Shown here piece after piece: positions 20,398 through 35,784 of a stretch of 64,000 nucleotides of DNA. Position 1 is the stretch's first letter. Each line of letters opens with the position of its first letter. The DNA comes from Caprella mutica (Eukaryota > Arthropoda > Malacostraca > Amphipoda > Caprellidae). Both the position numbers and the translations under genes were made by a program. Where the stretch lies: assembly GCA_947561585.1 (NCBI GenBank), contig CANNZV010001119.1:62001-126000 (forward strand), written 5' to 3'. A model generated the notes under the pieces. That model did not search any database. It was not told the origin of the DNA and was given only the letters and a program-made list of their open reading frames with translations.

Positions 20398-23300
20398 CTG
20401 TTACAACTGAAAATACACTGAAGAGAAGCGTTACAACACACTCTACCTGTCTAACAGTTACCACTGAAAATACACTGAGGAGAAGTGTTACAACACACTC
20501 TACCTGTCTAACTGTTACCACTGAAAATACACTGAGGAGAAGTGTTACAACACACTCTACCTGTCTAACTATTACCACTGTAAATACACTGAGGAGAAGT
20601 GTTATAACACACTCTACCTGTCTAACTGTTACCACTGTAAATACACTGAGGAGAAGTGTTATAACACACTCTACCTGTCTAACTGTTACCACTGAAAATA
20701 CACTGAGGAGAAGTGTTACAACACACTCTACCTGTCTAACTGTTACCACTGAAAATACACTGAGGAGAAGTGTTACAACACACTCTACCTGTCTAACTGT
20801 TACCACTGAAAATACACTGAGGAGAAGTGTTACAACACACTCTACCTGTCTAACTGTTACCACTGAAAATACACTGAGGAGAAGTGTTACAACACACTCT
20901 ACCTGTCTAACTGTTACCACTGAAAATACACTGAGGAGAGGTGTTACAACACACTCTACCTGTCTAACTGTTATCACTGAAAATACACTGAGGAGAAGTG
21001 TTACAACACACTCTACCTGTCTAACTGTTACCACTGAAAATACACTGAGGAGAAGTGTTACAACACACTCTACCTGTCTAACTGTTACCACTGAAAATAC
21101 ACTGAGGAGAAGTGTTACAACACACTCTACCTGTCTAACTGTTACCACTGAAAATACACTGAGGAGAAGTGTTACAACACACTCTACCTGTCTAACTGTT
21201 ACCACTGAAAATACACTGAGGAGAAGTGTTACAACACACTCTACCTTAACTGTTACCACTGAAAATACACTGAGGAGAAGTGTTACAACACACTCTACCT
21301 GTCTAACTGTTATCACTGAAAATACACTGAGGAGAAGTGTTACAACACACTCTACCTGTCTAACTGTTACCACTGAAAATACACTGAGGAGAAGTGTTAC
21401 AACACACTCTACCTGTCTAACTGTTACCACTGAAAATACACTGAGGAGAAGTGTTACAACACACTCTACCTGTCTAACTGTTACCACTGTAAATACACTG
21501 AGGAGAAGTGTTACAACACTCTCTACCTGTCTAACTGTTACCACTGTAAATACACTGAGGAGAAGTGTTACAACACACTCTACCTGTCTAACTGTTACCA
21601 CTGTAAATACACTGAGGAGAAGTGTTACAACACACTCTACCTGTCTAACTGTTACCACTGTAAATACACTGAGGAGAAGTGTTACAACACACTCTACCTG
21701 TCTAACTGTTATCACTGAAAATACACTGAGGAGAAGTGTTACAACACACTCTACCTGTCTAACTGTTACCACTGAAAATACACTGAGGAGAAGTGTTACA
21801 ACACACTCTACCTGTCTAACTGTTACCACTGAAAATACACTGAGGAGAAGTGTTACAACACACTCTACCTGTCTAACTGTTACCACTGTAAATACACTGA
21901 GGAGAAGTGTTACAACACACTCTACCTGTCTAACTGTTACCACTGTAAATACACTGAGGAGAAGTGTTACAACACACTCTACCTGTCTAACTGTTACAAC
22001 TGAAAATACACTGAGGAGAAGTGTTACAACACACTCTACCTGTCTAACTGTTACCACTGAAAATACACTGAGGAGAAGTGTTACAACACACTCTACCTGT
22101 CTAACTGTTAGCACTGAAAATACACTGAGGAGAAGTGTTACAACACACTCTACCTGTCTAACTGTTACCACTGAAAATACACTGAGGAGAAGTGTTACAA
22201 CACACTCCACCTGTCTAACTGTTACCACTGTAAATACACTGAGGAGAAGCGTTACAACACCCTCTACCTGTCTAACTGTTACCACTGAAAATACACTGAG
22301 GAGAAGTGTTACAACACACTCTACCTGTCTAACTGTTACCACTGTAAATACACTGAGGAGAAGCGTTACAACACCCTCTACCTGTCTAACTGTTACCACT
22401 GTAAATACACTGAGGAGAAGTGTTACAACACACTCTACCTGTCTAACTGTTACCACTGTAAATACACTGAGGAGAAGTGTTACAACACACTCTACCTGTC
22501 TAACTGTTACCACTGAAAATACACTGAGGAGAAGTGTTACAACACACTCAACCTGTCTAACTGTTATCACTGTAAATACACTGAGGAGAAGTGTTACAAC
22601 ACACTCTACCTGTCTAACTGTTACCACTGTAAATACACTGAGGAGAAGTGTTACAACACACTCTACCTGTCTAACTGTTACCACTGAAAATACACTGAGG
22701 AGAAGTGTTACAACACACTCTACCTGTCTAACTGTTACCACTGAAAATACACTGAGGAGAAGTGTTACAACACACTCTACCTGTCTAACTGTTACCACTG
22801 AAAATACATTGAGGAGAAGTGTTACAACACCCTCTACCTGTCTAACTGTTACCACTGAAAATACACTGAGGAGAAGTGTTACAACACACTCTACCTGTCT
22901 AACTGTTACCACTGTAAATACACTGAGGAGAAGTGTTACAACACACTCTACCTGTCTAACTGTTACCACTGTAAATACACTGAGGAGAAGTGTTACAACA
23001 CACTCTACCTGTCTAACTGTTACCACTGAAAATACACTGAGGAGAAGTGTTACAACACACTCTACCTGTCTAACTGTTACCACTGAAAATACACTGAGGA
23101 GAAGTGTTACAACACACTCTACCTGTCTAACTGTTACCACTGAAAATACACTGAGGAGAAGTGTTACAACACACTCCACCTGTCTAACTGTTACCACTGA
23201 AAATACACTGAGGAGAAGTGTTACAACACACTCTACCTGTCTAACTGTTACCACTGTAAATACACTGAGGAGAAGTGTTACAACACACTCTACCTGTATA

Positions 23301-26300
23301 ACTGTTACCACTGAAAATAAACTGAGGAGAAGTGTTACAACACACTCTACCTGTCTAACTGTTACCACTGTAAATACACTGAGGAGAAGTGTTACAACAC
23401 ACTCTACCTGTCTAACTGTTACCACTGAAAATACACTGAGGAGAAGTGTTACAACACACTCTACCTGTCTAACTGTTACCACTGTAAATACACTGAGGAG
23501 AATTGTTACAACACACTCTACCTGTCTAACTGTTACCACTGAAAATACACTGAGGAGAAGTGTTACAACACACTCTACCTGTCTAACTGTTACCATTGAA
23601 AATACACTGAGGAGAAGTGTTACAACACTCTCTACCTGTCTAACTGTTACCACTGTAAATACACTGAGGAGAAGTGTTATAACACACTCTACCTGTCTAA
23701 CTGTTACCACTGAAAATACACTGAGGAGAAGTGTTACAACACACTCTACCTGTCTAACTGTTACCACTGAAAATACACTGAGGAGAAGTGTTACAACACA
23801 CTCTACCTGTCTAACTGTTACCACTGAAAATACACTGAGGAGAAGTATTACAACACACTCTACCTGTCTAACTGTTACCACTGAAAATACACTGAGGAGA
23901 AGTGTTACAACACACTCTACCTGTCTAACTGTTACCACTGTAGATACACTGAGGAGAAGCGTTACAACACCCTCTACCTGTCTAACTGTTACCACTGTAA
24001 ATACACTGAGGAGAAGTGTTACAACACACTCTACCTGTCTAACTGTTACCACTGTAAATACACTGAGGAGAAGTGTTACAACACACTCTACCTGTCTAAC
24101 TGTTACCACTGAAAATACACTGAGGAGAAGTGTTACAACACACTCAACCTGTCTAACTGTTATCACTGTAAATACACTGAGGAGAAGTGTTACAACACAC
24201 TCTACCTGTCTAACTGTTACCACTGAAAATACACTGAGGAGAAGTGTTACAACACACTCTACCTGTCTAACTGTTACCACTGAAAATACACTGAGGAGAA
24301 GTGTTACAACACACTCTACCTGTCTAACTGTTAGCACTGAAAATACACTGAGGAGAAGTGTTACAACACACTCTACCTGTCTAACTGTTACCACTGAAAA
24401 TACACTGAGGAGAAGTGTTACAACACACTCTACCTGTCTAACTGTTACCACTGAAAATACACTGAGGAGAAGTGTTACAACACCCTCTACCTGTCTAACT
24501 GTTACCACTGAAAATACACTGAGGAGAAGTGTTACAACACACTCTACCTGTCTAACTGTTACCACTGTAAATACACTGAGGAGAAGCGTTACAACACCCT
24601 CTACCTGTCTAACTGTTACCACTGTAAATACACTGAGGAGAAGTGTTACAACACACTCTACCTGTCTAACTGTTACCACTGAAAATACACTGAGGAGAAG
24701 TGTTACAACACACTCTACCTGTCTAACTGTTACCACTGAAAATACACTGAGGAGAAGTGTTACAACACACTCTACCTGTCTAACTGTTACCACTGAAAAT
24801 ACACTGAGGAGAAGTGTTACAACACACTCTACCTTAACTGTTACCACTGAAAATACACTGAGGAGAAGTGTTACAACACACTCTACCTGTCTAACTGTTA
24901 TCACTGAAAATACACTGAGGAGAAGTGTTACAACACACTCCACCTGTCTAACTGTTACCACTGAAAATACACTGAGGAGAAGTGTTACAACACACTCTAC
25001 CTGTCTAACTGTTACCACTGAAAATACACTGAGGAGAAGTGTTACAACACACTCTACCTGTCTAACTGTTACCACTGTAAATACACTGAGGAGAAGTGTT
25101 ACAACACTCTCTACCTGTCTAACTGTTACCACTGTAAATACACTGAGGAGAAGTGTTACAACACACTCTACCTGTCTAACTGTTACCACTGTAAATACAC
25201 TGAGGAGAAGTGTTACAACACACTCTACCTGTCTTACTGTTACCACTGTAAATACACTGAGGAGAAGTGTTACAACACACTCTACCTGTCTAACTGTTAT
25301 CACTGAAAATACACTGAGGAGAAGTGTTACAACACACTCTACCTGTCTAACTGTTACCACTGAAAATACACTGAGGAGAAGTGTTACAACACACTCTACC
25401 TGTCTAACTGTTACCACTGAAAATACACTGAGGAGAAGTGTTACAACACACTCTACTTGTCTAACTGTTACCACTGTAAATACACTGAGGAGAAGTGTTA
25501 CAACACACTCTACCTGTCTAACTGTTACCACTGTAAATACACTGAGGAGAAGTGTTACAACACACTCTACCTGTCTAACTGTTACAACTGAAAATACACT
25601 GAGGAGAAGTGTTACAACACACTCTACCTGTCTAACTGTTACCACTGAAAATACACTGAGGAGAAGTGTTACAACACACTCTACCTGTCTAACTGTTAGC
25701 ACTGAAAATACACTGAGGAGAAGTGTTACAACACACTCTACCTGTCTAACTGTTACCACTGAAAATACACTGAGGAGAAGTGTTACAACACACTCCACCT
25801 GTCTAACTGTTACCACTGTAAATACACTGAGGAGAAGCGTTACAACACCCTCTACCTGTCTAACTGTTACCACTGAAAATACACTGAGGAGAAGTGTTAC
25901 AACACACTCTACCTGTCTAACTGTTACCACTGTAAATACACTGAGGAGAAGCGTTACAACACCCTCTACCTGTCTAACTGTTACCACTGTAAATACACTG
26001 AGGAGAAGTGTTACAACACACTCTACCTGTCTAACTGTTACCACTGTAAATACACTGAGGAGAAGTGTTACAACACACTCTACCTGTCTAACTGTTACCA
26101 CTGAAAATACACTGAGGAGAAGTGTTACAACACACTCAACCTGTCTAACTGTTATCACTGTAAATACACTGAGGAGAAGTGTTACAACACACTCTACCTG
26201 TCTAACTGTTACCACTGTAAATACACTGAGGAGAAGTGTTACAACACACTCTACCTGTCTAACTGTTACCACTGAAAATACACTGAGGAGAAGTGTTACA

Positions 26301-29300
26301 ACACACTCTACCTGTCTAACTGTTACCACTGAAAATACACTGAGGAGAAGTGTTACAACACACTCTACCTGTCTAACTGTTACCACTGAAAATACATTGA
26401 GGAGAAGTGTTACAACACCCTCTACCTGTCTAACTGTTACCACTGAAAATACACTGAGGAGAAGTGTTACAACACACTCTACCTGTCTAACTGTTACCAC
26501 TGTAAATACACTGAGGAGAAGTGTTACAACACACTCTACCTGTCTAACTGTTACCACTGTAAATACACTGAGGAGAAGTGTTACAACACACTCTACCTGT
26601 CTAACTGTTACCACTGAAAATACACTGAGGAGAAGTGTTACAACACACTCTACCTGTCTAACTGTTACCACTGAAAATACACTGAGGAGAAGTGTTACAA
26701 CACACTCTACCTGTCTAACTGTTACCACTGAAAATACACTGAGGAGAAGTGTTACAACACACTCCACCTGTCTAACTGTTACCACTGAAAATACACTGAG
26801 GAGAAGTGTTACAACACACTCTACCTGTCTAACTGTTACCACTGTAAATACACTGAGGAGAAGTGTTACAACACACTCTACCTGTATAACTGTTACCACT
26901 GAAAATACACTGAGGAGAAGTGTTACAACACACTCTACCTGTCTAACTGTTACCACTGTAAATACACTGAGGAGAAGTGTTACAACACACTCTACCTGTC
27001 TAACTGTTACCACTGAAAATACACTGAGGAGAAGTGTTACAACACACTCTACCTGTCTAACTGTTACCACTGTAAATACACTGAGGAGAATTGTTACAAC
27101 ACACTCTACCTGTCTAACTGTTACCACTGAAAATACACTGAGGAGAAGTGTTACAACACACTCTACCTGTCTAACTGTTACCATTGAAAATACACTGAGG
27201 AGAAGTGTTACAACACTCTCTACCTGTCTAACTGTTACCACTGTAAATACACTGAGGAGAAGTGTTATAACACACTCTACCTGTCTAACTGTTACCACTG
27301 AAAATACACTGAGGAGAAGTGTTACAACACACTCTACCTGTCTAACTGTTACCACTGAAAATACACTGAGGAGAAGTGTTACAACACACTCTAACTGTCT
27401 AACTGTTACCACTGAAAATACACTGAGGAGAAGTATTACAACACACTCTACCTGTCTAACTGTTACCACTGAAAATACACTGAGGAGAAGTGTTACAACA
27501 CACTCTACCTGTCTAACTGTTACCACTGTAGATACACTGAGGAGAAGCGTTACAACACCCTCTACCTGTCTAACTGTTACCACTGTAAATACACTGAGGA
27601 GAAGTGTTACAACACACTCTACCTGTCTAACTGTTACCACTGTAAATACACTGAGGAGAAGTGTTACAACACACTCTACCTGTCTAACTGTTACCACTGA
27701 AAATACACTGAGGAGAAGTGTTACAACACACTCAACCTGTCTAACTGTTATCACTGTAAATACACTGAGGAGAAGTGTTACAACACACTCTACCTGTCTA
27801 ACTGTTACCACTGAAAATACACTGAGGAGAAGTGTTACAACACACTCTACCTGTCTAACTGTTACCACTGAAAATACACTGAGGAGAAGTGTTACAACAC
27901 ACTCCACCTGTCTAACTGTTACCACTGTAAATACACTGAAGAGAAGCGTTACAACACCCTCTACCTGTCTAACTGTTACCACTGAAAATACACTGAGGAG
28001 AAGTGTTACAACACACTCTACCTGTCTAACTGTTACCACTGTAAATACACTGAGGAGAAGCGTTACAACACCCTCTACCTGTCTAACTGTTACCACTGTA
28101 AATACACTGAGGAGAAGTGTTACAACACACTCTACCTGTCTAACTGTTACCACTGTAAATACACTGAGGAGAAGTGTTACAACACACTCTACCTGTCTAA
28201 CTGTTACCACTGAAAATACACTGAGGAAAAGTGTTACAACACACTCAACCTGTCTAACTGTTATCACTGTAAATACACTGAGGAGAAGTGTTACAACACA
28301 CTCTACCTGTCTAACTGTTACCACTGTAAATACACTGAGGAGAAGTGTTACAACACACTCTACCTGTCTAACTGTTACCACTGAAAATACACTGAGGAGA
28401 AGTGTTACAACACACTCTACCTGTCTAACTGTTACCACTGAAAATACACTGAGGAGAAGTGTTACAACACACTCTACCTGTCTAACTGTTACCACTGAAA
28501 ATACATTGAGGAGAAGTGTTACAACACCCTCTACCTGTCTAACTGTTACCACTGAAAATACACTGAGAAGAAGTGTTACAACACACTCTACCTGTCTAAC
28601 TGTTACCACTGTAAATACACTGAGGAGAAGTGTTACAACACACTCTACCTGTCTAACTGTTACCACTGTAAATACACTGAGGAGAAGTGTTACAACACAC
28701 TCTACCTGTCTAACTGTTACCACTGAAAATACACTGAGGAGAAGTGTTACAACACACTCTACCTGTCTAACTGTTACCACTGAAAATACACTGAGGAGAA
28801 GTGTTACAACACACTCTACCTGTCTAACTGTTACCACTGAAAATACACTGAGGAGAAGTGTTACAACACACTCTACCTGTCTAACTGTTACCACTGAAAA
28901 TACACTGAGGAGAAGTGTTACAACACACTCTACCTGTCTAACTGTTACCACTGTAAATACACTGAGGAGAAGTGTTACAACACACTCTACCTGTATAACT
29001 GTTACCACTGAAAATACACTGAGGAGAAGTGTTACAACACACTCTACCTGTCTAACTGTTACCACTGTAAATACACTGAGGAGAAGTGTTACAACACACT
29101 CTACCTGTCTAACTGTTACCACTAAAAATACACTGAGGAGAAGTGTTACAACACACTCTACCTGTCTAACTGTTACCACTGTAAATACACTGAGGAGAAT
29201 TGTTACAACACACTCTACCTGTCTAACTGTTACCACTGAAAATACACTGAGGAGAAGTGTTACAACACACTCTACCTGTCTAACTGTTACCATTGAAAAT

Positions 29301-32300
29301 ACACTGAGGAGAAGTGTTACAACACTCTCTACCTGTCTAACTGTTACCACTGTAAATACACTGAGGAGAAGTGTTATAACACACTCTTCCTGTCTAACTG
29401 TTACCACTGAAAATACACTGAGGAGAAGTGTTACAACACACTCTACCTGTCTAACTGTTACCACTGAAAATACACTGAGGAGAAGTGTTACAACACACTC
29501 TACCTGTCTAACTGTTACCACTGAAAATACACTGAGGAGAAGTATTACAACACACTCTACCTGTCTAACTGTTACCACTGAAAATACACTGAGGAGAAGT
29601 GTTACAACACACTCTACCTGTCTAACTGTTACAACTGTAGATACACTGAGGAGAAGCGTTACAACACCCTCTACCTGTCTAACTGTTACCACTGTAAATA
29701 CACTGAGGAGAAGTGTTACAACACACTCTACCTGTCTAACTGTTACCACTGTAAATACACTGAGGAGAAGTGTTACAACACACTCTACCTGTCTAACTGT
29801 TACCACTGAAAATACACTGAGGAGAAGTGTTACAACACACTCAACCTGTCTAACTGTTATCACTGTAAATACACTGAGGAGAAGTGTTACAACACACTCT
29901 ACCTGTCTAACTGTTACCACTGAAAATACACTGAGGAGAAGTGTGACAACACACTCTACCTGTCTAACTGTTACCACTGAAAATACACTGAGGAGAAGTG
30001 TTACAACACCCTCTACCTGTCTAACTGTTACCACTGAAAATACACTGAGGAGAAGTGTTACAACACACTCTACCTGTCTAACTGTTACCACTGTAAATAC
30101 ACTGAGGAGAAGTGTTACAACACACTCTACCTGTCTAACTGTTACCACTGTAAATACACTGAGGAGAAGTGTTACAACACACTCTACCTGTCTAACTGTT
30201 ACCACTGAAAATACACTGAGGAGAAGTGTTACAACACACTCTACCTGTCTAACTGTTACCACTGAAAATACACTGAGGAGAAGTGTTACAACACACTCTA
30301 CCTGTCTAACTGTTACCACTGAAAATACACTGAGGAGAAGTGTTACAACACACACTACCTGTCTAACTGTTACCACTGAAAATACACTGAGGAGAAGTGT
30401 TACAACACACTCTACCTGTCTAACTGTTACCACTGTAAATACACTGAGGAGAAGTGTTACAACACACTCTACCTGTCTAACTGTTACCACTGAAAATACA
30501 CTGAGGAGAAGTGTTACAACACACTCCACCTGTCTAACTGTTACCACTGTAAATACACTGAGAAGAAGTGTTACAACACACTCTACCTGTCTAACTCTTA
30601 CCACTGAAAATACACTGAGGAGAAGTGTTACAACACACTCTACCTGTCTAACTGTTACCAATGAAAATACACTGAGGAGAAGTGTTACAACACACTCTAC
30701 CTGTCTAACTGTTACCACTGTAAATACACTGAGGAGAAGCGTTACAACACCCTCTACCTGTCTAACTGTTACCACTGTATATACACTGAGGAGAAGTGTT
30801 ACAACACACTCTACCTGTCTAACTGTTACCACTGTAAATACACTGAGGAGAAGTGTTACAACACACTCTACCTGTCTAACTGTTACCACTGAAAATACAC
30901 TGAGGAGAAGTGTTACAACACACTCTACCTGTCTAACTGTTACCACTGAAAATACACTGAGGAGAAGTGTTACAACACACTCTACCTGTCTAACTGTTAC
31001 CACTGAAAATACACTGAGGAGAAGTGTTACAACACACTCTACCTGTCTAACTGTTACCACTGAAAATACACTGAGGAGAAGTGTTACAACACACTCTACC
31101 TGTCTAACTGTTACCACTGTAAATACACTGAGGAGAAGCGTTACAACACCCTCTACCTGTCTAACTGTTACCACTGTAAATACACTGAGGAGAAGTGTTA
31201 CAACACACTCTACCTGTCTAACTGTTACCACTGTAAATACACTGAGGAGAAGTGTTACAACACACTCTACCTGTCTAACTGTTACCACTGAAAATACACT
31301 GAGGAGAAGTGTTACAACACACTCAACCTGTCTAACTGTTATCACTGTAAATACACTGAGGAGAAGTGTTACAACACACTCTACCTGTCTAACTGTTACC
31401 ACTGTAAATACACTGAGGAGAAGTGTTACAACACACTCTACCTGTCTAACTGTTACCACTGAAAATACACTGAGGAGAAGTGTTACAACACACTCTACCT
31501 GTCTAACTGTCACCACTGAAAATACACTGAGGAGAAGTGTTACAACACACTCTACCTGTCTAACTGTTACCACTGAAAATACACTGAGGAGAAGTGTTAC
31601 AACACCCTCTACCTGTCAAACTGTTACCACTGAAAATACACTGAGGAGAAGTGTTACAACACACTCTACCTGTCTAACTGTTACCACTGTAAATACACTG
31701 AGGAGAAGTGTTACAACACACTCTACCTGTCTAACTGTTACCACTGTAAATACACTGAGGAGAAGTGTTACAACACACTCTACCTGTCTAACTGTTACCA
31801 CTGAAAATACACTGAGGAGAAGTGTTACAACACACTCTACCTGTCTAACTGTTACCACTGAAAATACACTGAGGAGAAGTGTTACAACACACTCTACCTG
31901 TCTAACTGTTACCACTGAAAATACACTGAGGAGAAGTGTTACAACACACACTACCTGTCTAACTGTTACCACTGAATATACACTGAGGAGAAGTGTTACA
32001 ACACACTCTACCTGTCTAACTGTTACCACTGTAAATACACTGAGGAGAAGTGTTACAACACACTCTACCTGTCTAACTGTTACCACTGAAAATACACTGA
32101 GGAGAAGTGTTACAACACACTCTTCCTGTCTAACTGTTACCACTGTAAATACACTGAGAAGAAGTGTTACAAAACACTCTACCTGTCTAACTGTTACCAC
32201 TGAAAATACACTGAGGAGAAGTGTTACAACACACTCTACCTGTCTAACTGTTACCACTGAAAATACACTGAGGAGAAGTGTTACAACACACTCTACCTGT

Positions 32301-33683
32301 CTAACTGTTACCACTGAAAATACACTGAGGAGAAGTGTTACAACACACTCTACCTGTCTAACTGTTACCACTGAAAATACACTGAGGAGAAGTGTTACAA
32401 CACACTCTACCTGTCTAACTGTTACCACTGAAAATACACTGAGGAGAAGTGTTACAACACTCTCTACCTGTCTAACTGTTACCACTGAAAATACACTGAG
32501 GAGAAGTGTTACAACACACTCTACCTGTCTAACTGTTACCACTGAAAATACACTGAGGAGAAGTGTTACAACACACTCTACCTGTCTAACTGTTACCACT
32601 GTAAATACACTGAGGAGAAGCGTTACAACACCCTCTACCTGTCTAACTGTTACCACTGTAAATACACTGAGGAGAAGTGTTACAACACACTCTACCTGTC
32701 TAACTGTTACCACTGTAAATACACTGAGGAGAAGTGTTACAACACACTCTACCTGTCTAACTGTTACCACTGAAAATACACTGAGGAGAAGTGTTACAAC
32801 ACACTCAACCTGTCTAACTGTTATCACTGTAAATACACTGAGGAGAAGTGTTACAACACACTCTACCTGTCTAACTGTTACCACTGTAAATACACTGAGG
32901 AGAAGTGTTACAACACACTCTACCTGTCTAACTGTTACCACTGAAAATACACTGAGGAGAAGTGTTACAACACACTCTACCTGTCTAACTGTTACCACTG
33001 AAAATACACTGAGGAGAAGTGTTACAACACACTCTACCTGTCTAACTGTTACCACTGAAAATACACTGAGGAGAAGTTTTACAACACACTCTACCTGTCT
33101 AACTGTTACCACTGTAAATACACTGAAGAGAAGTGTTACAACACACTCTACCTGTCTAACTGTTACCACTGAAAATACACTGAAGAGAAGTGTTACAACA
33201 CACTCTACCTATCTAACTGTTACCACTGAAAATACACTGAGGAGAAGTGTTACAACACACTCTACCTGTCTAACTGTTACCACTGAAAATACACTGAGGA
33301 GAAGTGTTACAACACACTCTACCTGTCTAACTGTTACCACTGTAAATACACTGAGGAGAAGTGTTACAACACACTCTACCTGTCTAACTGTTACCACTGA
33401 AAATACACTGAGGAGAAGTGTTACAACACACTCTACCTGTCTAACTGTTACCACTGAAAATACACTGAGGAGAAGTGTTACAACACACTATACCTGTCTA
33501 ACTGTTACCACTGAAAATACACTGAGGAGAAGTGTTACAACACACTCTACCTGTCTAACTGTTACCACTGAAAATACACTGAGGAGAAGTGTTACAACAC
33601 ACTCTACCTGTCTAACTGTTACCACTGAAAATACACTGAGGAGAAGTGTTACAACACACTCTACCTGTCTAACTGTTACAACT
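20398..33683. repeat. 57-bp satellite, about 233 copies, with higher-order structure
   Basis: Unit of 57 bp made of CTGTTACCACTGAAAATACA, CTGAGGAGAAGTGTTACAAC and ACACTCTACCTGTCTAA. Diagnostic variants recur at fixed offsets: AGAATTGTTAC at 23503, 27091 and 29200 (offsets 3588 and 2109 bp), TTAGCACTG at 22111, 24334 and 25699 (2223 and 3588), and a 3-bp-deleted unit at 21243 and 24831 (3588). 3588 is 63 units less the 3-bp deletion; 2109 is exactly 37 units. So the array grew by multi-kilobase duplications. The plus frame (TTENTLRRSVTTHSTCLTV repeated) is open from 20394 to a stop at 33701. The minus frame is open over 11 kb but is broken at about 31615. No ATG-initiated gene or flanking exon supports coding. 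Confidence 0.97.
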
Positions 33684-33701
33684 AACTGTGACTGGAAGTG
33701 A

Positions 33702-34424
33702 AACTAACTCATGTTATCTTTATCTCTGCAGTTTAAATAAAGTGCGTCTAATATGGATATAGAATAATTCGACGTAATATGCTAGATAAGCGTTGATTAG
33801 ATATTGAAAAGATAGCGCTGTATCGTTAGAGAATATTGTTTTTTCATTAACAAATGCTTGGGCTATCGTTCGATAGATGGCGTTGTTTGCATTATTTTTA
33901 GATATGTGACGTTGAATAATCACACAGGTAAACTTATTTATTTCACTAATTCAAGTATTCAAGGTAACTAAATCAATTAAGAAAAATATTTGCTTCCGCA
34001 CAGCTGTTCAGGTTGGCAAAATGCCTAAACTATCACCTCCACTCGGTCCTCATTCTAGCAATAATGACCAAGTTGCAACATTGCGCTGTGATTGGTGAGC
34101 GATGTTGAAGATTATATTTGAAAATTTCAATTGTCATTCATTGGAGAGGTGGAATTCGGATTATTCTTACAACAGAATGAAGTAATCATTAGTAATTTAT
34201 GGAGTTAGACATTATTGCGTTAAATGCTGATAAATGACCGTTTTATGCCCAACGTTTATAGAAATGTAACAAGAAATGGCCAATGACTTACAAAAAACTC
34301 AAGCTCATTACCATTAGATTTGAGATATTTATCACTTTACCAGGTATAGTAGAGTGAAGTGAGTTATTCTAAGGACGTACGTATTAACGGGATGAACTTT
34401 TTGGCGCGAAGAAGACGGACCACA
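33702..34424. other. Spacer between satellites, no gene seen
   Basis: Unique-looking AT-rich sequence with only short frames. No RNA gene or repeat was recognised. Confidence 0.4.
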
Positions 34425-35040
34425 TAGAGACAAAGTCACTGCTAGGTGCAATGACGTAAAAGTCTTTAGACCAATCGGAGACCCAGTCAATGCTCGGTAC
34501 AGTGACGTAAAAGTCTTTAGACCAATCGTAGACACAGTCACTGCTCGGTACGAAGACATAAAAATCTTTAGACCAATCGGAGACACAGTCAATGCTCGGT
34601 ACGAAGACGTAAAAATCTTTAGACCAATCGGAGACACAGTCACTGCTCGGTACGAAGACATAAAAATCTTTAGACCAATCGGAGACACAGTCACTGCTCA
34701 GTACGAAGACGAAAAAGTCTTTAGACCAATCGGAGACACAGTCAATACTCGGTACGAAGACGTAAAATCTTCAGACCAATCGGAGACACAGTCACTGCTC
34801 CGTACGAAGACGAAAAAGTCTTTAGACCAATCGGAGACACAGTCAATACTCGGTACGAAGACGTAAAATCTTCAGACCAATCGGAGACACAGTCACTGCT
34901 CCGTACGAAGACGAAAAAGTCTTTAGACCAATCGGAGACACAGTCAATACTCGGTACGAAGTCGTAAAATCTTCAGACCAATCGGAGACACAGTCACTGC
35001 TCGGTACGAAGACGAAAAAGTTTTTAGACCAATCGGAGAC
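34425..35040. repeat. 51-bp minisatellite, about 12 copies
   Basis: Unit contains GGAGACACAGTCACTGCTCG, GTACGAAGACGTAAAAATCT and TTAGACCAATC. The right half alternates 51-bp and 50-bp subtypes (AATACTCGG with AAAATCTTCAG, and CACTGCTCC with AAAAAGTCTTTAG), forming a roughly 101-bp dimer repeat. Confidence 0.93.
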
Positions 35041-35784
35041 ATATCGTGTTAGTTATTCTATTAGAAGCGATTGAAAGAGTGAATATAAAAACATGAAGAT
35101 TTAAATGATTACATGACATTAATATTCTAAAACTTGTTTGGAATTTTATAAAATGGTGAAATATTCTTCTCTTGAAAACAAGATGACGCTGATGTGACGA
35201 GGTTGAGTGGCGATTAATTAATTAATTGATAAAGGCATTTGAGGGTAACTGCTTTATTCACATGAACACAAATATAAAATAATTGAATTTTTAAATTTGA
35301 ATTAAATGTTAAAATATTATTATAAGGGTAACTATTGAAATGATACGAGCGTAAACGGTATTAGAAGACATGTTGTTTTACGGAGTGACTGCAGATTGTG
35401 TCCCAAAAGTAAATACTTCTCGGCAATTTAGAATTTAGGTATTTCTTAACTTATTTTGACCTTTGAAACTGTGACATGTGATTCTGGTCAAGGGTTACAG
35501 ATGACACTTTTAATCATTTTTGATATATATAATTTGGTCAAAATTTCTAGCAGTAAAAGAAGCTAGAAAAATTAAATAATTGTAATAATATTTGGATTAA
35601 AAAGTACAGACATGAAAGGAAATTCTAATTTTTAAGAGACATCTTCATGTTCGTAATATTTGTTTGATCTATATTCAAATAATGATAATAATTGTCTAAT
35701 AATTTTGGGCAGCTTCTAAAGCTTCTAAATTTTGTCATAAAAACATGACACTTAGAAGCATCAACTGTAATTTTGATTTTCTTT
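35041..35784. other. Spacer, no gene seen
   Basis: AT-rich sequence between two arrays with nothing recognisable. Confidence 0.4.

Noticed and set aside
20390..31573. Very long minus-strand open frame (about 3700 codons) over the 57-bp array
   Set aside because: It is a by-product of a 57-bp period free of stops. It begins at a GTG inside the array, is broken by TGA near 31615, and has no flanking exons or gene signals.
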